DNA from: Plesiocystis pacifica SIR-1
Lineage (GTDB): Bacteria; Myxococcota_A; Polyangia; Nannocystales; Nannocystaceae
Reading direction: 5' to 3'
NCBI RefSeq assembly: GCF_000170895.1
Contig: NZ_ABCS01000013.1
Span: forward strand, 1-64,000
DNA length: 64,000 nt
Part shown: piece after piece, positions 61,874 through 64,000 of the stretch
Layout of the letters: each line of letters opens with the position of its first letter
Numbering within the stretch: position 1 is the first letter of the stretch
Notes under the pieces: generated by a model
Told to the model about the DNA's origin: nothing
Seen by the model: only the letters and a program-made list of their open reading frames with translations
Databases searched by the model: none
Program-made: the position numbers and the translations under genes

Positions 61874-63238
61874 ATGCGAGCGCTCATGACTGCCCTGTGC
61901 CGCTTCTTGCTGCGCATCTTCTTTCGCCGCATCGAGAGCGTGGGCATGGAGCAGGTCCCCGCGGGCGCGGACACCCCGGTGCTGTTCGTCCTCAACCACC
62001 CCAACGCGCTGCTCGATCCGCTGTTCATCCTCTGCCGCTCGCCCCGGCCGGTGACCTTCCTGGCCAAGGCGCCGCTGTTCGACATGGTCCTGGTCAAGCA
62101 CTTCGTGCGCGCCTTCGAGTGCTTGCCGGTCTACCGCGAGCGCGACGGGGCCGACCCCAAGCAGAACCGAAAGAGCGTCGAGACCTCGATCGCGCTGCTG
62201 GCCAGCGGCAAGGCGCTGGCGCTGTTCCCCGAGGGCATCTCGCACAGCGAGCCGTTGCTCGCGCCGCTCAAGACCGGGGCCGCGCGCATCGCCCTGAGCG
62301 CGAGCGCCGGGGGGGCGCAGCCCGTGCAGATCGTGCCCGTGGGCCTCAACTACGCGGACAAGAAGACCTTCCGCAGCGACGCGACCTTGGTCTACGGCGC
62401 GCCCCTGACCACGCCGGTGGTCGCGCTCGACGAGCGGTCCCGGCCGCCCAAGGAGGCGGCGCAGGAGCTGACCGATCAAATCGCCGACGCGCTCGGCGAG
62501 GTGATCGTCCAGTCGCGGACCCACGAGGCCGTCGAGCTCGCCCGGGCCACGGCGCGGGTGCTGAGCGCGGCGGCGCGGGACGGGGGCGAGGGCTGGGCCG
62601 AGGGCGCGCGGGCCAGCCTGGACCTCGAGCAGCGCCTCATCGACGGCTACGAGCAGCTCCAGGCCAAGGCGCCCCGGCGCCTCGAGGTCGTCGTCCGCCG
62701 GGTCCGGGCCTTCGAGGCGCAGCTCGACGCGCTGGGCATGGGCGTGGATCACCCCGCGGCCATCGGGCGGCGCCGGGCGCTGCGCTGGACCATCGTGCGC
62801 GGCCTGAGCCTGGCGCTGCTGGTCGTCCCCGGGGTGCTCGGGATCCTGACGCACTGGCTGCCCTACCGCGCCGTCGACTTCATCGCCCACCGCCTCGCGC
62901 CCAAGCAGGCCGCGACCGACGACTTCGAGGACGTGCTCGCAACCTTGAAGCTCACGGGCGGGCTGCTGTTCTTTCCCCTGACCTGGGTCGCGCTCGCCGT
63001 CGTCGCCGGGCTGCTGCACCGGTGGAGCTCGGCCGGCGCGGCGCTGCTCGTGCTCCCGCTCCTGGGCTTCGCGGCGCTGCGCTTCGTCGAGCTCACCGAG
63101 GACGCCGCGGCGCGGGCGTGGGCGGCCTGGCAGCTGCTGCGCCACCGCGATCTGGGCGAGACCATCGCGGCCGAGCGGGCGGCGATCCGCGACGAGGTCT
63201 ACGCCCTGGCCGAGCTCGTCCCCGGCGACGCCGCCTGA
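61874..63238 (+). CDS. PlsC-like 1-acyl-glycerophosphate acyltransferase
   Basis: 454 residues. Acyltransferase motifs: block I NHPNALLDPLF (the H-x4-D pair near 41-47) and FPEGISHSEP (near 118). The family transfers fatty acyl groups to glycerol-phosphate intermediates. An N-terminal hydrophobic segment and C-terminal segments (near 300-320, 350-400) suggest membrane association. The C-terminal 200 residues are an extra helical part found in larger bacterial family members. 134 bp after proS; probably a separate transcript. A family B element follows its stop. Confidence 0.9.
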   Translation: MRALMTALCRFLLRIFFRRIESVGMEQVPAGADTPVLFVLNHPNALLDPLFILCRSPRPVTFLAKAPLFDMVLVKHFVRAFECLPVYRERDGADPKQNRKSVETSIALLASGKALALFPEGISHSEPLLAPLKTGAARIALSASAGGAQPVQIVPVGLNYADKKTFRSDATLVYGAPLTTPVVALDERSRPPKEAAQELTDQIADALGEVIVQSRTHEAVELARATARVLSAAARDGGEGWAEGARASLDLEQRLIDGYEQLQAKAPRRLEVVVRRVRAFEAQLDALGMGVDHPAAIGRRRALRWTIVRGLSLALLVVPGVLGILTHWLPYRAVDFIAHRLAPKQAATDDFEDVLATLKLTGGLLFFPLTWVALAVVAGLLHRWSSAGAALLVLPLLGFAALRFVELTEDAAARAWAAWQLLRHRDLGETIAAERAAIRDEVYALAELVPGDAA

Positions 63239-63240
63239 GT

Positions 63241-63369
63241 TCTGTTTTGCCCCCACAGCCGCCCAGGACCGGGGACGCTTCGTCGCTCCGCTCCTCCTCT
63301 TTGGCTTGGTGGGCAATGAAGTTCGTGCCTTGGACAAGGCTCGTGGTCGCCCCCGCTCGCGGGGGCGTG
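63241..63369 (+). repeat. Family B 3'-end element, copy 3
   Basis: Starts 2 nt after the TGA of the acyltransferase gene and closely matches copy 1 (TCTGTTTTGCCCCCACAGCCGCC..., GGACGCTTCGTCGCTCCGCTCC..., TTTGGCTTGGTGGGCAATG), ending in the palindrome CCCCCGC-TC-GCGGGGG. Same orientation with respect to its gene as copies 1 and 2. Confidence 0.85.
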
Positions 63370-63386
63370 GATTCATTGACAATCTC

Positions 63387-63415
63387 TGAGTCGTGGACGT
63401 GGGGCAGGGAGGGCC
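63387..63415 (+). repeat. Truncated family A element
   Basis: TGAGTCGTGGACGTGGGGCAGGGAGGGC: one stem arm and most of the loop, then the sequence diverges. It lies 18 bp beyond family B copy 3, in the same B-then-A order and with a similar linker (GTGGATTC...CTCTG) as at 1697-1535. Confidence 0.75.
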
Positions 63416-63466
63416 TGAAACGCGCGCGCTTGTCCCTGCGCGGGGGATGGTCGATGCTCGGCGCGC

Positions 63467-63787
63467 ATGCACGACGACATCGCCGATCCGCGCACCGTCG
63501 CGGCCATCGCCCTCGCCCGGCGCAGCCTCGTCGCCGCCGAGGCCGAGGCGCGGGCCGAGGGCGGCTGGCTGAGCGCCGAGGACGAGGGCGAGGTCGACGA
63601 GGGGGAGGAGGCCCTGGGCCTGGCCCAGACGGCGCTGACCCACCTGGAAGCGGGGCGCTGGGACGAGGCGAGGGCGTGCGCCGACGAGGCCCTCGAGCTC
63701 GCCGAGGGCTGCGGCTACGGTGCGGGGGCGTGGCGGCGCTTCGCCCTGCTCGTCGAGGAGGCCGCGGAGACCGGGCGGGCTCGTTGA
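63467..63787 (+). CDS. Small helical protein, TPR-like
   Basis: 106 residues, start MHDDIADPRTVAAI. All-helical, acidic, Ala-rich, with one stretch close to a TPR unit (ALTHLEAGRWDEARACADEALELA, near 56-78). No signal peptide or membrane segment. Function unknown; ends 47 bp before the next gene. Confidence 0.55.
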   Translation: MHDDIADPRTVAAIALARRSLVAAEAEARAEGGWLSAEDEGEVDEGEEALGLAQTALTHLEAGRWDEARACADEALELAEGCGYGAGAWRRFALLVEEAAETGRAR

Positions 63788-63834
63788 GCGGTCGTTACTA
63801 GCCATCACGGCGCGATCTGCTACAACCCCCGCCC

Positions 63835-64000
63835 ATGCCCCGCCCGCGAGAAGACGAGCTGGTCGTCTCGGGTCTGCGCCTGGTCGGCGTGACCGAGGGC
63901 GGCGTGGAGACCAACCTGCGCGTGCCCGAGCTGGGCGTGATGTTCGACATCGGGATGTGCCCGCCCAAGGCCCTGGGCTTCGATCGCCTGCTGATCAGCC
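63835..64000 (+). CDS. MBL-fold hydrolase, partial (5' end only)
   Basis: Open from the ATG at 63835 to the window end, 55 residues (MPRPREDELVVSGLRLVGVTEGG, then LGVMFDIGMCPPKALGFDRLLIS). The start resembles RNase Z-like/MBL-fold hydrolases in which a DIG strand and a PP-loop come just before the zinc motif; that motif would lie beyond the window, so the family call is inferred. Confidence 0.5.
   Translation, partial: MPRPREDELVVSGLRLVGVTEGGVETNLRVPELGVMFDIGMCPPKALGFDRLLIS

Overview
This is a very GC-rich (roughly 70%) stretch of bacterial chromosome. The gene content points to a predatory or social deltaproteobacterium of the phylum Myxococcota, most likely suborder Nannocystineae (a Plesiocystis, Enhygromyxa or Nannocystis relative). 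That placement is inferred from Ser/Thr kinases fused to TPR or other sensor domains, an FHA-GAF-cyclase, a hybrid histidine kinase, and about fifteen lipoproteins, many with long Asp/Glu/Thr/Ser/Gly linkers after the lipid-attachment Cys. It is not from a database match. No rRNA, tRNA, prophage, intact insertion sequence or CRISPR array was seen.

Layout. 1-10.2 kb: the end of an unknown gene, a small helical protein, a dithiol glutaredoxin, a large SNF2-type helicase, a HerA-like ATPase, then the ribosomal operon rpsF-rpsR-rplI closed by a strong intrinsic terminator. 10.2-16.5 kb: secreted proteins (a PD40/CxxCH lipoprotein, an alkyl-sulfatase-like lipoprotein, a lipoprotein coupled to an HExxH metalloprotease). 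16.6-20 kb: a BlaI repressor with an M56 membrane protease that lacks the usual penicillin-binding sensor, and a GNAT acetyltransferase. 20-30 kb: a BNR/sortilin-like propeller lipoprotein, a polyprenyl glycosyl-phosphotransferase, tex, and an FHA-GAF-cyclase. 30-38.9 kb: an ECF sigma factor, three related acidic lipoproteins, a kinase-TPR protein, a leaderless oligopeptide-binding-like protein, and prmC. 39-44.6 kb: the division operon ftsE - small acidic gene - ftsX - EnvC-like gene. 44.8-64 kb: a second kinase, a patatin, two metallo-beta-lactamase-fold enzymes (one cut off at the window end), a monothiol glutaredoxin, P5C dehydrogenase, a hybrid histidine kinase, a lipin/LNS2-like lipoprotein coupled to a SecD-head-like lipoprotein, an old-yellow-enzyme oxidoreductase, proS, and an acyltransferase.

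Two observations stand out. First, FtsX carries an N-terminal cytoplasmic extension of about 730 residues that is extremely acidic and contains about 27 hexapeptide repeats (V-E-E-A-E-K/Q), encoded by an 18-bp minisatellite. The FtsE tail and the small gene between them are also acidic. Second, two families of dispersed non-coding repeats lie mostly at gene ends. Family A is a 10-bp-stem hairpin core of about 54 bp that alternates with other perfect hairpins. Family B is about 120-130 bp and always follows directly after a stop codon in the same orientation. At two loci B and A sit next to each other in the same order. Together they look like an undescribed 3'-end or REP/MITE-like element system.
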